The position numbers and the translations under genes are program-made. From Candidatus Aalborgiella aggregata (GTDB lineage Bacteria > Pseudomonadota > Gammaproteobacteria > Burkholderiales > Burkholderiaceae_C): DNA of 64,000 bases. How positions within the stretch are numbered: position 1 is the stretch's first letter; the number at the start of each line of letters is the position of its first letter. This document shows positions 26,742-42,992 of this stretch, piece by piece. The stretch covers positions 602,030 through 666,029 of the forward strand of contig JADIYY010000002.1 in assembly GCA_016705065.1 (NCBI GenBank), written 5' to 3'. The notes beneath the pieces are model-generated. The model did not search any database and was not told the origin of the DNA. It saw only the letters and a program-made list of their open reading frames with translations.

Positions 26742-26769
26742 AAAAAACGGGCTCTGGCTCGTTTTTTTT
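26742..26769 (+). terminator. Terminator after secA
   Basis: AAAAAACGGGC and GCTCGTTTTTTTT form a hairpin with a T-run, ending about 50 bp before argJ. Confidence 0.75.
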
Positions 26770-26820
26770 GGATAATTGAAAAGTATCAACATAGAAGTAT
26801 TTACAAAAGAGAGCCGAACC

Positions 26821-28068
26821 ATGCCAGTTAACTTGAACCCTCCTGTTGCCAGTCAATTGAAAGCCATTGCTGGCGTGCGCATCGGTATCACTGAAGCGGG
26901 CGTGCGTAAGGCCAATCGCAAAGACCTCACCGTTATCTTGCTTGACGAGGGTGCGACGGTCGCTGGCGTCTTCACAAAAAACCGCTTTTGTGCGGCACCT
27001 GTTCAAATTTGCCGAGAGCATTTGCGTTTGAGTCAAACCAGTACCGCAGCTAATGGAATACGTGCCATGGTGATCAACACAGGCAATGCCAATGCAGGTA
27101 CTGGGGAAGATGGTTTGAATCGCGCCCAAAGTACTTGCAAAGCTTTGGCACAAAAAATTGGCATCAATGCACAACAAGTGTTGCCATTTTCCACAGGTGT
27201 CATCATGGAAACTTTGCCCAGCGAACGCATCATCGCGGGCTTGGATGCAGCCATCGCTGACGCCAAAGCTGACAACTGGTTCAATGCAGCGCAAGCCATC
27301 ATGACCACAGATACCGTACCCAAAGCCTTCAGCAAGCAGGTACAAATTGGGGGTGCAACGGTCAGCATCACGGGCATCAGCAAAGGTGCAGGCATGATTC
27401 GCCCCAATATGGCGACCATGTTGGGCTTTATGGCGACCGACGCTTGCATTGCGCCCGCAGTCATGCAACAACTGGCCACTGAATTGGCGCAAGAATCGTT
27501 CAATTGCATCACGGTTGATGGCGATACATCAACCAATGATTCCTTTGTCGTGATAGCCAGCAACAAGGCGCAACATTCGCCGATACAAGCACTGTCGAGT
27601 GCAGATGGCCAAACATTGAAATCGGCCATGTTGGAAGTTGCCCAGCAATTGGCGCACGCCATTGTGCGTGACGGCGAAGGCGCCACCAAATTCATCACCA
27701 TCAAGGTCAATGGTGGCAAAACAAATGAGGAATGTCGCCAAGTCGCTTACGCCATTGCCCACTCGCCCTTGGTTAAAACCGCATTTTTTGCCAGCGACCC
27801 GAATCTGGGACGCATTTTGGCCGCCGTAGGTTATGCAGGTATTGAAGATTTAGACCAAACCAAAATTGAGCTGTATTTGGACAATGTGCATGTGGCCACC
27901 CAAGGCGGGCGCAACCCGACTTACCAAGAAGCAGATGGTCAAGCGGTGATGAAGCAAAGCGATATCACGGTGCGCGTTGACTTGGGTCGTGGTGCATGTG
28001 CGCAAACGGTTTGGACCTGCGATCTTTCTGAAGAGTACGTCAAAATCAACGCCGACTACCGTTCTTAA
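26821..28068 (+). CDS. argJ: Bifunctional ornithine acetyltransferase / N-acetylglutamate synthase
   Basis: ArgJ moves the acetyl group from N-acetylornithine to glutamate in arginine synthesis and, in bifunctional forms, also makes N-acetylglutamate from acetyl-CoA. The 415 residues include [19 protein letters not shown] and the autocleavage site in the [11 protein letters not shown] region, where Thr is the nucleophile. Cleavage gives alpha and beta chains. The C-terminus ..ADYRS is family-like. A frame opening at 26776 adds residues with no support. Confidence 0.95.
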   Translation: MPVNLNPPVASQLKAIAGVRIGITEAGVRKANRKDLTVILLDEGATVAGVFTKNRFCAAPVQICREHLRLSQTSTAANGIRAMVINTGNANAGTGEDGLNRAQSTCKALAQKIGINAQQVLPFSTGVIMETLPSERIIAGLDAAIADAKADNWFNAAQAIMTTDTVPKAFSKQVQIGGATVSITGISKGAGMIRPNMATMLGFMATDACIAPAVMQQLATELAQESFNCITVDGDTSTNDSFVVIASNKAQHSPIQALSSADGQTLKSAMLEVAQQLAHAIVRDGEGATKFITIKVNGGKTNEECRQVAYAIAHSPLVKTAFFASDPNLGRILAAVGYAGIEDLDQTKIELYLDNVHVATQGGRNPTYQEADGQAVMKQSDITVRVDLGRGACAQTVWTCDLSEEYVKINADYRS

Positions 28069-28114
28069 ATTCCCGCTCTTAAGAACGCCATATCCAAACT
28101 ACAAGACAAATTCA

Positions 28115-28981
28115 ATGAACGAGCAACTCGAGCGCTTTCTCACCCGTGCGGAATCTTTGGTGGTCCGCCTTGAAGCCACCTTGCCACAGGCCCTAACCGC
28201 ACCTGAATGGGATAACGCAGTTGCATTTCGCTATCGCAAGCGCAGCATCAACCATGGCGTGTTGGAACCGGTTCGCCACATTGCTGAGTTGCGTTTCAGC
28301 GACCTCAAAGAAATTGATGGTCAAAAAGAGAAAATTGCCCGCAACACCCAACAATTTGTCGCTGGCAAAACAGCCAACAATGTGCTGCTCACGGGCGCGC
28401 GTGGCACAGGCAAATCATCGCTCATCAAGGCTTGCTTGAATGAGTATGCGCCACAAGGCTTGCGCTTGATTGAGGTGGACAAAGCGGATTTGGTTGATTT
28501 ACCAGACATCGTGGATGTGGTGTCCAACCGCCCAGAAAAATTCATCGTGTACTGCGACGATTTGAGCTTTGAAGAAGGTGAACCGGGTTACAAAGCCCTG
28601 AAATCCATCTTGGATGGCACGATAGCGGCATCGTCCACCAATGTACTGATTTATGCCACCAGCAATCGCCGCCATTTGATTCCTGAGTACATGAAAGAGA
28701 ATTTGACCTACAAACATACCGACGATGGCGAAGTCCATCCAGGTGAAGGGGTCGAAGAAAAAATTTCTTTGTCAGAGCGCTTCGGTTTGTGGGTGAGTTT
28801 CTACCCATTCAGCCAAGACGAGTATTTGGCGATTGTGAATCAATGGCTTAAATACTTTGGTGTCGATATATCCGCGCACCAAGATGCACACGCACAAGCA
28901 TTGGTTTGGTCGCTCGAACGCGGCTCCCGCAGTGGCCGCGTAGCGTTTCAATTTGCCAAAGATTTTGCAGGCCGTTTGTAA
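28115..28981 (+). CDS. DUF815 AAA-type ATPase
   Basis: The 288-residue protein has a P-loop NTPase domain. Walker A is LLTGARGTGKSSLIKACL near residue 92. A Walker B-like YCDDLSFEEGE and sensor-like YATSNRRHLIPEYM follow. These are hallmarks of the DUF815 family, found beside argJ or mutT in betaproteobacteria. The function is unknown; the ATPase core resembles AAA proteins that act on other proteins or DNA. It starts 46 bp after argJ and ends 20 bp before the Nudix gene, so all three are probably one operon. Confidence 0.88.
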   Translation: MNEQLERFLTRAESLVVRLEATLPQALTAPEWDNAVAFRYRKRSINHGVLEPVRHIAELRFSDLKEIDGQKEKIARNTQQFVAGKTANNVLLTGARGTGKSSLIKACLNEYAPQGLRLIEVDKADLVDLPDIVDVVSNRPEKFIVYCDDLSFEEGEPGYKALKSILDGTIAASSTNVLIYATSNRRHLIPEYMKENLTYKHTDDGEVHPGEGVEEKISLSERFGLWVSFYPFSQDEYLAIVNQWLKYFGVDISAHQDAHAQALVWSLERGSRSGRVAFQFAKDFAGRL

Positions 28982-29001
28982 ACCGTGAAAGTTTGTCAGC
29001 G

Positions 29002-29478
29002 ATGGTGAATGCCAAGCCAGAAACTCTCGCAGCAGATGTCACCGTGGTTGACCCTGATGTGCCACGCACGAGCACCGAGCAACGTGCAATCACCGAAGTA
29101 GCTGTTGGCATATTGATCAATGCACAGGGTCAATTTTTGCTCACTACTCGACCAACAGGCAAAGTGTATGCGGGCTATTGGGAATTTCCGGGTGGCAAGC
29201 TGGAAGCGAATGAGACAGTGGTAGATGCGCTCAAACGCGAATTGCATGAAGAAATTGGCATTGACATCAGCAATGCAGAGATTTGGCGCAACAGCGTGAT
29301 TGACTATCCGCATGCCCTAGTGCGGCTGCACTTTTGCAAAGTCACCCAATGGCAAGGCCAGTTGCAAATGCGTGAAGGGCAAACCTTTGCCTGGCAAAAG
29401 CTACCAGTTCAAGTCAGCCCTGTTTTAGCGGGTGCAATACCTGTGCTGCAATGGTTGGCGGCTGAAGCAATTCAATAA
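29002..29478 (+). CDS. Nudix hydrolase, MutT-like
   Basis: This 158-residue Nudix protein starts at ATG 29002; GTG 28984 is an alternative. The Nudix box is complete, from GGKLEANETVVDALKREL to HEEIGI. VAVGILINAQGQFLLTTRP precedes it, and residues such as GYWEFPGG are typical of MutT, which removes 8-oxo-dGTP from the nucleotide pool. The 8-oxo-dGTP role is likely from position beside argJ and DUF815, as in related genomes, but other substrates are possible. Confidence 0.85.
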   Translation: MVNAKPETLAADVTVVDPDVPRTSTEQRAITEVAVGILINAQGQFLLTTRPTGKVYAGYWEFPGGKLEANETVVDALKRELHEEIGIDISNAEIWRNSVIDYPHALVRLHFCKVTQWQGQLQMREGQTFAWQKLPVQVSPVLAGAIPVLQWLAAEAIQ

Positions 29479-29886
29479 TCTGAAGATTAACGTAGAGCCG
29501 AAGGGAGCGAGGCTGAGCGCCCTGCTAGATCTTTGCTCACTCGGGATAGTGAACACGGTTGTTCTCTGCGATGGTGATGTGGCGCTTTTTCAAAAGCTCA
29601 GAGAAGAGCTTATCCTTGTGTCGGATGCGTGGTAGGGGTTGTACACGATCGCACCCTAAATTGGCGGTTGTCGCCCTAACATGGGTTGACAAAACCTCTG
29701 TAAAGCCGCTTGCCAATTGGCTTATTGCGTTTATGCTGTATGGATGAGCAGTCATAACAATCCTCAGAAAGTCCAGCATGCTTGCTGGATCAGTTACGCG
29801 AACAAATACGTTGCATAAACTATAACGCAGTTTAGCTAGGATATGGATTCCTGCCTACGAGAAATTAGGTGCCAAATATGGCGCTA

Positions 29887-29932
29887 GGCGGCGTGTTTAT
29901 TGCCTAGAGTGCTATATTATTAATAGCATTGC
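29887..29932 (+). repeat. Palindromic element copy (tandem pair, first)
   Basis: GGCGGCGTGTTTATTGCCTA, then GAGTGCTATATTATTAATAG and CATTGC. It is an intergenic member of the dispersed family, with the TGCTAT...ATAGCA inverted core. Confidence 0.85.
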
Positions 29933-29952
29933 AATAACATCAAGAACGGTCA

Positions 29953-29999
29953 TAGTCGGCGTATTTGCTGCCTGAATAGCTATATTTTCTATAGCAATC
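29953..29999 (+). repeat. Palindromic element copy (tandem pair, second)
   Basis: TAGTCGGCGTATTTGCTGCC, then TGAATAGCTATATTTTCTAT and AGCAATC. It has the same orientation as the first copy, 20 bp away. Confidence 0.85.
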
Positions 30000-30025
30000 A
30001 CATCTTGCTTAGTATTGATACAGAC

Positions 30026-30574
30026 TTAACTCACATTCAAGTGGTGCACGTTTTGCACACCCTTGGCGCGGTCGGCAAAAAAACATTGCAGTGTGAGTTT
30101 GACGGTTGTAAATGCCAACTCGTCCCAAGGGATGTCTTTTTCATCAAACAGTTGCGCTTCTTGGGTTTCAAAACCGGGGTTGAATTGGTCGCTGGTCAAC
30201 GCTGCGCGGAAATACAAATGCACTTGCCCAACGCGCGCTACGCTGAGCACACTGAGCAGGTCTTGCATTTCAAATTGCGCACCCGCCTCTTCCACCGTTT
30301 CACGTGCAGCACCTTCTGCGGCGGTTTCATTCAGCTCCATGAATCCTGCTGGCAGCGTCCATTTGCCCTTGCGCGGCTCAATATTGCGTTTGCATAGCAA
30401 CACCCGCCCTTGCCAAACGGGTAGTGTGCCCACCACCATCAAGGGATTTTCGTAATGCACGGTGTGGCAAACCGAGCAAATGGCGCGTGATTTGGTGTCG
30501 CCGTCATCCGGAATGCGGTAGCTGACGGCTTGGCCGCATTCTTTGCAAAATTTGATAAGGCTTCGTTGATGCAT
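30026..30574 (-). CDS. Nudix hydrolase with N-terminal zinc ribbon
   Basis: This 182-residue protein has an N-terminal zinc ribbon with two Cys pairs (KFCKECG and AICSVCHTVHYEN), then a Nudix domain. The Nudix box is GFMELNETAAEGAARETVEE followed by AGA. Zinc-ribbon Nudix enzymes often hydrolyse NAD-type or ADP-ribose-like dinucleotides; the exact substrate is unknown. ATG 30574 was chosen because the longer frame to 30625 has no matching sequence. It diverges from serS. Confidence 0.85.
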   Translation of the reverse strand: MHQRSLIKFCKECGQAVSYRIPDDGDTKSRAICSVCHTVHYENPLMVVGTLPVWQGRVLLCKRNIEPRKGKWTLPAGFMELNETAAEGAARETVEEAGAQFEMQDLLSVLSVARVGQVHLYFRAALTSDQFNPGFETQEAQLFDEKDIPWDELAFTTVKLTLQCFFADRAKGVQNVHHLNVS

Positions 30575-30643
30575 ACAAATACGAGTGTAATTGTAAATTT
30601 GGCTCCCCCTTAACTCGTGCCCCATTCAAGCCTTAAAATCTAG

Positions 30644-31990
<1,347 letters not shown>

Positions 31991-32010
31991 GTGCATCGCG
32001 CACAACATCC

Positions 32011-32898
32011 ATGCAGCGCGCACCCAAACCAGATCCAGCGTCTGTTTCGACATCTAAACCAAAGCCACGTACCAGACCAGTCAAAGCGACGCCTGCTGCC
32101 AATATAGCTGAACAAAAAGTGGGCGAACGTTTGGCGAAACGCCTCGCGGCACAAGCCAACTGCTCGCGCTCTGAAGCCGAGCAATACATTGAAGGCGGCT
32201 GGGTCAAGGTAGATGGCAAAGTGGTTGAGCAAGCTGGCGCGCGCGTGTTGGCGACGCAGAAAGTTGAACTCGATGCACATGCCAATTTGGCAACGCTGGA
32301 AGAAGTCACCCTCTTGATGCACAAGCCCGTGGGCTACGAATCGGGCGAAGGTCGCAACCCTGCACTTTTGCTGTTGGACCCAGCGAAACAATCCGTTGAT
32401 CCCAATTTAGCAGGCGGCGCGGCAGCTGCACCGCGATTTTTGCAGCGCCATTTTTCCAATCTGACACCCACCACGCCCTTGCCCCTTGAAGCCAGTGGTT
32501 TGATTGTTTTCACGCAAGACTTTCGCATTGCCCGCAAATTGAACGACGATGCGGACCGCGTAGAACAAGAATGCATGGTGCAAGTTGACAGCAAGCGCGC
32601 ACTGCAAGGGCCTGTCACCGATGAGGTGTTGCAAAACGCCATCCGCCGCTTGTGCCATGGCTTGAGTTTCAATGGCATTGAGCTGCCGCCCATCAAGGTC
32701 AGCATCGCGCAGCAAACACCCACCGAGCTTTGGCTGCGCTTCGCTTTCAAAGGTATCCGCCCTGGTCAAATCCCCCAAATGATAGAGCGAGTAGGCCTGC
32801 GCCTCTTGGCCATCAAACGCATCCGCATAGGCCGCATCCCCATGGGCGACTTACCTGTAGGACACTGGCGATACTTGCCTAGCTATAAAAAGTTTTAG
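32011..32898 (+). CDS. RsuA/RluF-like S4-domain protein, catalytic Asp apparently missing
   Basis: The protein has 295 residues from ATG 32011; TTG 31987, overlapping the serS stop, is an alternative. A Lys/Pro-rich N-terminus precedes an S4 RNA-binding domain (RLAKRLAAQANCSRSEAEQY, then GGWVKVDG). The rest resembles the RsuA/RluB/RluF pseudouridine synthases. In that family the catalytic Asp lies in G-R-L-D-x-x-T-x-G-L. Here the aligned stretch is TPLPLEASGLIVF, with Pro where Asp is expected. The conserved K-E-Y is QEC. It may bind rRNA without catalysis, or use another residue. Confidence 0.8.
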   Translation: MQRAPKPDPASVSTSKPKPRTRPVKATPAANIAEQKVGERLAKRLAAQANCSRSEAEQYIEGGWVKVDGKVVEQAGARVLATQKVELDAHANLATLEEVTLLMHKPVGYESGEGRNPALLLLDPAKQSVDPNLAGGAAAAPRFLQRHFSNLTPTTPLPLEASGLIVFTQDFRIARKLNDDADRVEQECMVQVDSKRALQGPVTDEVLQNAIRRLCHGLSFNGIELPPIKVSIAQQTPTELWLRFAFKGIRPGQIPQMIERVGLRLLAIKRIRIGRIPMGDLPVGHWRYLPSYKKF

Positions 32899-32908
32899 TG
32901 TTTTTGGC

Positions 32909-32962
32909 CTGTAGCCGGCGTATTGATTGCCTAGTGTGCTATTAAATATATAGCAATTTAGG
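32909..32962 (+). repeat. Palindromic element copy, intergenic reference
   Basis: CTGTAGCCGGCGTATTGATT, then GCCTAGTGTGCTATTAAATA and TATAGCAATTTAGG. The inverted core TGCTATTAAATATATAGCA is perfect at its ends. It lies between the RsuA-like gene and the shared terminator. Confidence 0.9.
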
Positions 32963-32983
32963 CTTGCCGCACAGGCTACAAAC

Positions 32984-33018
32984 AAAAAGCCCCGCCACCT
33001 TTCGGTAGCGGGGCTTTT
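32984..33018. terminator. Terminator shared by rpoC and the RsuA-like gene
   Basis: AAAAAGCCCCGC and GCGGGGCTTTT form a strong stem around ACCTTTCGGT, with T- and A-runs on both sides. It lies between convergent genes and ends the rpoBC transcript. Confidence 0.92.
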
Positions 33019-33037
33019 CTATTTGCTTATCTAGCGA

Positions 33038-37267
<4,230 letters not shown>

Positions 37268-37314
37268 GTGTTATGTCCTTGTTTCATTCGTGATGTGTAT
37301 TCGTCACAATTCAA

Positions 37315-40300
37315 TTACTGGCCGCGCTCGAGTTCCATGTCGATACCCAAAGAGCGGATCTCTTTGACCAAGACATTGAACGACTCAGGCATGCCAGCCT
37401 CAATGGTGTGCTCACCTTTGACGATGCTTTCGTACACACGTGTACGACCAACCACGTCATCAGACTTCACTGTCAGCATCTCTTGCAGCACGTATGACGC
37501 GCCGTATGCTTCCAACGCCCACACCTCCATCTCACCAAAACGCTGACCACCGAACTGGGCTTTACCACCCAAAGGTTGTTGTGTGACCAAGCTGTATGGG
37601 CCTGTAGAACGGGCGTGCATCTTGTCATCAACCAAATGATGCAATTTCAAGAAGTGCATATAACCAACCGTGGTGGTGCGGTCAAACGCATCGCCAGTTC
37701 GGCCGTCGTACAACTGCGCTTGTGTGCGGGTGGCGGTCAGACCTTTGGCTTTTGCCAAATCATCTGGGTAAGCCAATTTCAACATTGCGCGAATTTCATC
37801 TTCGGATGCGCCGTCAAACACAGGTGTTGCGAATGTTGCGCCACCAGTGAGATTGGTTGCCATTTCAATCACTTGTGCGTCATTGAGTTTGCTCATGTCC
37901 TCTTTACGACCCGATGTGTTGTAAAGCGTATCCATGAATTTGCGCAACTCAGCAGCTTTGGTTTCGGCTTGCAACATATCGCCAATGCGTTGGCCAATAC
38001 CTTTAGCAGCCCAACCCAAATGCACTTCCAGCACCTGACCCACGTTCATACGTGACGGAACACCCAATGGATTCAAGACCACATCGCAGGGTGTGCCATC
38101 GGCCATGAACGGCATGTCTTCCACTGGCAAGATTTTTGAAACCACACCTTTGTTACCATGACGACCAGCCATTTTGTCACCTGGCTGCAAGCGACGCTTG
38201 ACTGCCAAATAAACTTTGACCATTTTCAAGACGCCTGCTGGCAACTCATCACCTTGGGTGAGTTTCTTGCGCTTTTCTTCGAAAGCCAAATCAAAACTGT
38301 GACGCGTTTGCTCAGTTGAATTTTTGATGCTCTCTAATTGAGCAGCAACTTCATCATCAGCTGGGCGAATATCGAACCAGTGGTATTTTTCCACTGCATC
38401 CAGATACGCTTTGTCAATTTTGCTACCCTTAGCGAGTTTTTGTGGTCCACCGTTGGCAACTTTACCGATTAGCAACTTCTCAATACGCGCAAACGAATCG
38501 AGTTCAACAATGCGCAATTGGTCGTTCAAATCCAAACGGAAACGCTTGAGTTCATCGTCAATAATTTGCTGTGCACGCTTGTCGCGCTGAATGCCTTCAC
38601 GCGTAAACACTTGCACATCAATCACCGTGCCACGCGAACCTTGGCTCACGCGTAATGAAGTGTCTTTCACATCGCTGGCTTTTTCACCAAAAATTGCGCG
38701 CAATAGCTTCTCTTCAGGCGTCAAAGTTGTTTCACCTTTTGGCGTCACTTTACCTACCAAAGTATCACCTGGCTCTACCTCAGCACCCACGAAAATAATA
38801 CCTGAATCATCCATGCGGCTTAATTGCTGCTCGGACAAATTAGGAATATCGCGTGTAATTTCTTCAGCGCCCAACTTGGTGTCACGCGCCATGACAACGA
38901 GTTCTTCAATGTGAATGGAAGTGTAGCGGTCGTCTGCAACCACGCGCTCACTGATCAAGATGGAATCTTCGAAGTTATAACCGTTCCATGGCATAAAGCC
39001 GATCAACATGTTTTGACCCAAGGCCAATTCACCCAAGTCAGTCGATGCACCGTCAGCAATGACATCCCCTTTGGCCAGTTTGTCACCTTTTTTGACAATG
39101 GCACGTTGGTGAATATTGGTGTTTTGGTTAGAACGCTGGTATTTGATGAGGTTGTAAATATCAACACCCACTTCACCGGCTTGTGCTTCGGCATCATTCA
39201 CGCGAACCACAATACGGGTTGCATCCACATAATCTACGACACCACCACGCGTTGCGGTCACAACCGTACCAGAGTCGATTGCAGAAACACGCTCAATGCC
39301 AGTACCCACAAACGCTTTTTCTGGACGCAAAACAGGAACCGCTTGACGTTGCATGTTCGCACCCATCAATGCACGGTTGGCATCGTCGTGTTCCAAGAAC
39401 GGCACCAAAGAAGCAGCCACCGAAACAATTTGTCCGGGCGATACGTCCATGTACTGAACTCGTGCTGCATCAACAAAAATCGATTCACCCGCTTCACGTG
39501 CGGATACCAATTCATCGGTTAAAACGCCATTTTTATCCAAGCCAGCATTGGCCTGCGCAATGACATACTTACCTTCTTCAATAGCAGACAGATAATCGAT
39601 TTGCATCGTTGCCTTGCCATCAACCACACGACGGTACGGTGTTTCAATGAAACCGTATTCATTCAAACGCGCATACAAAGCCAAAGAGTTGATCAAACCA
39701 ATGTTTGGCCCCTCTGGAGTTTCAATAGGGCATACGCGACCGTAATGCGTCACGTGCACGTCACGCACTTCAAAGCCTGCACGCTCACGTGTCAAACCGC
39801 CAGGTCCGAGGGCTGAAATACGACGCTTGTGCGTGATCTCTGACAGTGGGTTGGTTTGATCCATGAACTGCGACAACTGGGATGCACCGAAGAACTCTTT
39901 CAATGCTGCAGAAATAGGCTTGCTATTGATGAGATCATGCGGCATCAATGGTTCTTGTTCGGCTTGGCCCAAACGCTCTTTAACTGCTTTTTCAATACGC
40001 GCTAAACCTGTACGGTATTGGTTTTCGGCCAATTCACCCACGCAGCGAACACGGCGGTTACCTAAGTGATCAATGTCATCAACCTCGCCACGACCATTGC
40101 GCAAGTCGACCAAAATTTTGACAACGGACAAAATATCTTCATTGGTCAGAACCATGGGGCCAGTAGATTCAGCACGACCCAGTTTGGCATTGAACTTCAT
40201 GCGACCAACGCGTGATAAATCGTATGTATCTGGGTTATAGAACAAACGTTGGAACAAGGCTTGTACCGCATCTTCAGTTGGCGGCTCACCAGGGCGCATC

Positions 40301-41442
40301 ATGCGATAGATGGCTACACGTGCAGCAAATTCATCCACTGTTTCATCTGTACGCAGCGTTTGTGAAATGTACGCACCTTGATCCAACTCATTGGTATAGA
40401 TGCAAGGTAGTTCTTGCACTCCAGCGGTACGCAATTTTTTAAGCAACACTTCAGTCAATTCATCATTTGCTTTGGCAATAATTTCGCCTGTCTCAGTATC
40501 AACGATGTTTTTAGCAACCACGCGGCCGAGAAGGTAATCTTCCGGAACACTGATGTGTGTTGTTTTAGACTCTTCCAATTCACGTGTATGGCGAACGGTT
40601 ATGCGCTTGTCTTTGGCGACAATAACTTTGCCAGATTTGCTGGTGATGTCAAAACGCGCAACCTCACCACGCATGCGTTCAGCGATGAACTCCATTTGTG
40701 CGCCACTGTCCATCAACTGGAAGCTGTCGTTCACAAAGAAGTTTGCCAAAATAGACTCAGGATTCAGGCCAATTGCTTTGAGCAAAATGGTGACTGGCAT
40801 TTTGCGTCTGCGGTCCACGCGGAAATACAAAATATCTTTTGGATCAAACTCAAAATCTAACCATGAGCCACGGTAAGGGATGATGCGTGCTGAAAACAGC
40901 AATTTGCCAGAGCTGTGTGTTTTGCCTTTATCGTGTTCGAAGAACACACCAGGAGAGCGATGCAACTGAGACACAATGACACGTTCCGTGCCATTGATAA
41001 CAAATGAGCCCTTATCAGTCATCAATGGAACCTCACCCATGTAGACTTCTTGCTCTTTAACTTCTTTCACCACTTTTGAGTGTGCGGTTGATGATTCACG
41101 GTCATATATGATCAACTGAACGCGCGCACGAACAGCTGAGCCATATGTCAAACCACGGGTTTGGCATTCGCGAACATCGAAACCTGGCTTTGCCAAGTTG
41201 TAGTCCAAGAATTTCATTTCCACAAAACCATTGTGAGAAACAATTGGGAATGCGCCGGTAAATGCGGCTTGCAAACCATCATTGGTACGTTTTTGCGGTA
41301 AGACACCGGCTTGCAAAAATGCGGTGTACGCATCTTTTTGCATTTGCAGCAAATAGGGAATTTCTAAAACACTTTCGCGATTACCAAAATTTTTACGAAT
41401 GCGTTTGCGTTCTGTGAATGAATAGCTTGACGTGGTTGGCAT
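37315..41442 (-). CDS. rpoB: RNA polymerase beta subunit
   Basis: The 1375-residue beta subunit begins [20 protein letters not shown] at 41442, with GGAG upstream. The longer frame to 41496 is not family-like. The rifampicin-region sequence [20 protein letters not shown] then [13 protein letters not shown] shows the wild-type Asp, His and Ser pattern. The C-terminus [20 protein letters not shown] is normal. No frameshift is present. Confidence 0.99.
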   Translation of the reverse strand: MPTTSSYSFTERKRIRKNFGNRESVLEIPYLLQMQKDAYTAFLQAGVLPQKRTNDGLQAAFTGAFPIVSHNGFVEMKFLDYNLAKPGFDVRECQTRGLTYGSAVRARVQLIIYDRESSTAHSKVVKEVKEQEVYMGEVPLMTDKGSFVINGTERVIVSQLHRSPGVFFEHDKGKTHSSGKLLFSARIIPYRGSWLDFEFDPKDILYFRVDRRRKMPVTILLKAIGLNPESILANFFVNDSFQLMDSGAQMEFIAERMRGEVARFDITSKSGKVIVAKDKRITVRHTRELEESKTTHISVPEDYLLGRVVAKNIVDTETGEIIAKANDELTEVLLKKLRTAGVQELPCIYTNELDQGAYISQTLRTDETVDEFAARVAIYRMMRPGEPPTEDAVQALFQRLFYNPDTYDLSRVGRMKFNAKLGRAESTGPMVLTNEDILSVVKILVDLRNGRGEVDDIDHLGNRRVRCVGELAENQYRTGLARIEKAVKERLGQAEQEPLMPHDLINSKPISAALKEFFGASQLSQFMDQTNPLSEITHKRRISALGPGGLTRERAGFEVRDVHVTHYGRVCPIETPEGPNIGLINSLALYARLNEYGFIETPYRRVVDGKATMQIDYLSAIEEGKYVIAQANAGLDKNGVLTDELVSAREAGESIFVDAARVQYMDVSPGQIVSVAASLVPFLEHDDANRALMGANMQRQAVPVLRPEKAFVGTGIERVSAIDSGTVVTATRGGVVDYVDATRIVVRVNDAEAQAGEVGVDIYNLIKYQRSNQNTNIHQRAIVKKGDKLAKGDVIADGASTDLGELALGQNMLIGFMPWNGYNFEDSILISERVVADDRYTSIHIEELVVMARDTKLGAEEITRDIPNLSEQQLSRMDDSGIIFVGAEVEPGDTLVGKVTPKGETTLTPEEKLLRAIFGEKASDVKDTSLRVSQGSRGTVIDVQVFTREGIQRDKRAQQIIDDELKRFRLDLNDQLRIVELDSFARIEKLLIGKVANGGPQKLAKGSKIDKAYLDAVEKYHWFDIRPADDEVAAQLESIKNSTEQTRHSFDLAFEEKRKKLTQGDELPAGVLKMVKVYLAVKRRLQPGDKMAGRHGNKGVVSKILPVEDMPFMADGTPCDVVLNPLGVPSRMNVGQVLEVHLGWAAKGIGQRIGDMLQAETKAAELRKFMDTLYNTSGRKEDMSKLNDAQVIEMATNLTGGATFATPVFDGASEDEIRAMLKLAYPDDLAKAKGLTATRTQAQLYDGRTGDAFDRTTTVGYMHFLKLHHLVDDKMHARSTGPYSLVTQQPLGGKAQFGGQRFGEMEVWALEAYGASYVLQEMLTVKSDDVVGRTRVYESIVKGEHTIEAGMPESFNVLVKEIRSLGIDMELERGQ

Positions 41443-41669
41443 GTGTTCTCCAGGCAAAGGATTTTTCCTAAGGCATACAAAAACTGTTCGACCCACGCAT
41501 CTACGATGCGCAATGGGCTTGGTGGTTGGCCGCTACCAACCAATGGCGGACGATTGCGCATTGCACGCAACCCGAACCAAGGCATCTCCTGCAGTTGGGA
41601 TCAGAAGACACTGAAAAGCAAACTTTTTAATTCACTTTTCGGTGTATTCAATGAATACATATAGACACG

Positions 41670-41704
41670 AAAGGCTGGAGCCTCTTTCGAGCGCTCCAGC
41701 CTTT
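41670..41704 (-). terminator. Hairpin in rplL-rpoB gap (partial terminator)
   Basis: AAAGGCTGGAGC and GCTCCAGCCTTT form a long perfect stem 16 bp after rplL, but only three T follow. In E. coli an attenuator in this gap lowers rpoBC relative to ribosomal genes; the same role is likely here. No gene was seen in the rest of 41443-41719. Confidence 0.7.
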
Positions 41705-41719
41705 GGCTAACAGATCGAA

Positions 41720-42100
41720 TTATTTCAATTCTGCTTTAGCACCAGCTTCTACAAGCTTCTTCAAAGCAGCATCGGCATCAGCTTTAGATGCGCCTTCTTT
41801 GACTGCTTTAGGAGCACCATCAACCATGTCTTTAGCTTCTTTGAGGCCTAAGCCAGTGATTTCGCGAACTGCTTTAATCACAGAAACTTTGTTTGCGCCT
41901 GCTTCGAGAAGCATGACGTTGAACTCAGTTTTCTCTTCAGCAGCTGCAGCGCCACCAGCAGCAGCGCCGCCAGCAGCAGGTGCTGCCATAGCAGCAGCGC
42001 TAACGCCAAATTTCTCTTCGATGGCTTTCACCAAATCGTTGAGTTCCATGACCGTCATGCTGTCAAGAGCGGTCAAAAATGTGTCTTTATCAAATGCCAT
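41720..42100 (-). CDS. rplL: Ribosomal protein L7/L12
   Basis: The 126-residue stalk protein is present as dimers on L10 and recruits translation GTPases. It starts at ATG 42100 with AAGGAAA upstream. [20 protein letters not shown] is the N-terminal dimerisation part. An Ala/Gly-rich hinge ([19 protein letters not shown]) follows, and the C-domain ends [13 protein letters not shown]. Five extra codons to 42115 are not expected. Confidence 0.98.
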   Translation of the reverse strand: MAFDKDTFLTALDSMTVMELNDLVKAIEEKFGVSAAAMAAPAAGGAAAGGAAAAEEKTEFNVMLLEAGANKVSVIKAVREITGLGLKEAKDMVDGAPKAVKEGASKADADAALKKLVEAGAKAELK

Positions 42101-42185
42101 TTTTATTTCCTTCAATCAGGGCCTTAGCTCATTCAATATGAATAGCCCCAAAAAATTTTACGTTGGTTACAAATGCCGCAAACCC

Positions 42186-42686
42186 TTAGGCTGCGACTGC
42201 TTCGCCTTTTTTCCCAGCTACTGCGGCCAGCACACGTGCTGTACGAGAGATTGGGGATTGCATCAAGCCCAACAATTGCGCCAACAACACTTCTTTCGAA
42301 GGGATGTTTGCCAATTGCTTCACGCCATTGACATCCAAAGCTTTACCGCCATACGCACCTGCACGAATGACCAATTTGTCATTGGTCTTCGCGAAGTCAG
42401 CTACCACTTTCGCGGCGGCTACTGCGTCTTCAGAAAAGCCATAGATCAGCGGACCTGTCATTTGGTCAGCGACAACTTCAAAACCGCTCCCTTGCACCGC
42501 ACGACGCGCCAAGGTGTTTTTCAACACACTCAGGCTAACGCCATTGCTACGTGCAGAGGAACGCAGTTTTGTCATATCGGCAACCGTAATGCCACGGTAT
42601 TCCGCTATCACAAGCGTTTGAGCTTTAGCTGCGAGGCCGTTCACTTCATCAATGACGGCTTGTTTCTCACTGCGATTAAGACTCAA
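42186..42686 (-). CDS. rplJ: Ribosomal protein L10
   Basis: L10 anchors L7/L12 to the ribosome and represses its own operon by binding the mRNA leader. The 166 residues start [20 protein letters not shown], with [19 protein letters not shown] [20 protein letters not shown] and a C-terminal helix for L12 binding. It is 85 bp upstream of rplL. Confidence 0.97.
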   Translation of the reverse strand: MSLNRSEKQAVIDEVNGLAAKAQTLVIAEYRGITVADMTKLRSSARSNGVSLSVLKNTLARRAVQGSGFEVVADQMTGPLIYGFSEDAVAAAKVVADFAKTNDKLVIRAGAYGGKALDVNGVKQLANIPSKEVLLAQLLGLMQSPISRTARVLAAVAGKKGEAVAA

Positions 42687-42992
42687 GATTTACTCCTTAA
42701 TATACATTTGACTTATCTGTTTTAGATTTGCCATTTGCATGCCACTGTTTCAGCGACCAACTGTTTTGGAAATTCCAATGCAGTGGGATCGCCATCTGCG
42801 TTGGTGATTTGCGTATGCAAAAATTTAAGTGTGATCATCACGAATAACCCTCACACACCAACGGTCTTGGATGGCCTGACAGTTGCACAAAACAACTATC
42901 AGCCCACCACATCAAGCCAACATTGAGATTACTCTGAATGTTGACTTAAATTTTTTACGCCATATCAAGCGTATTCAAACTCATCGCAGCAA
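42687..42992 (-). promoter_or_regulatory. Leader region of rplJL (probable L10 leader)
   Basis: This 306-bp gap between rplA and rplJ has no gene. In many bacteria this position holds the mRNA structure bound by L10(L12)4. Several short inverted repeats are present near 42735-42850, but I could not fit the kink-turn consensus with confidence. The call rests mainly on position. Confidence 0.4.

Larger units (their letters stand above)
29479..30025. other. Gene-poor intergenic region with two palindromic elements
   Basis: The region lies between convergent Nudix genes. It holds an 80-codon reverse-strand frame (29537-29779) that I do not recognise and that has no clear ribosome site. Two tandem copies of the palindromic element lie at 29887-29932 and 29953-29999. 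No RNA gene was seen. Confidence 0.6.

Noticed and set aside
29537..29779. 80-codon reverse frame with a VRATTANLG word like homoserine kinase
   Set aside because: The likeness stops after nine residues and the typical G-P-G-F-D does not follow; no ribosome site.
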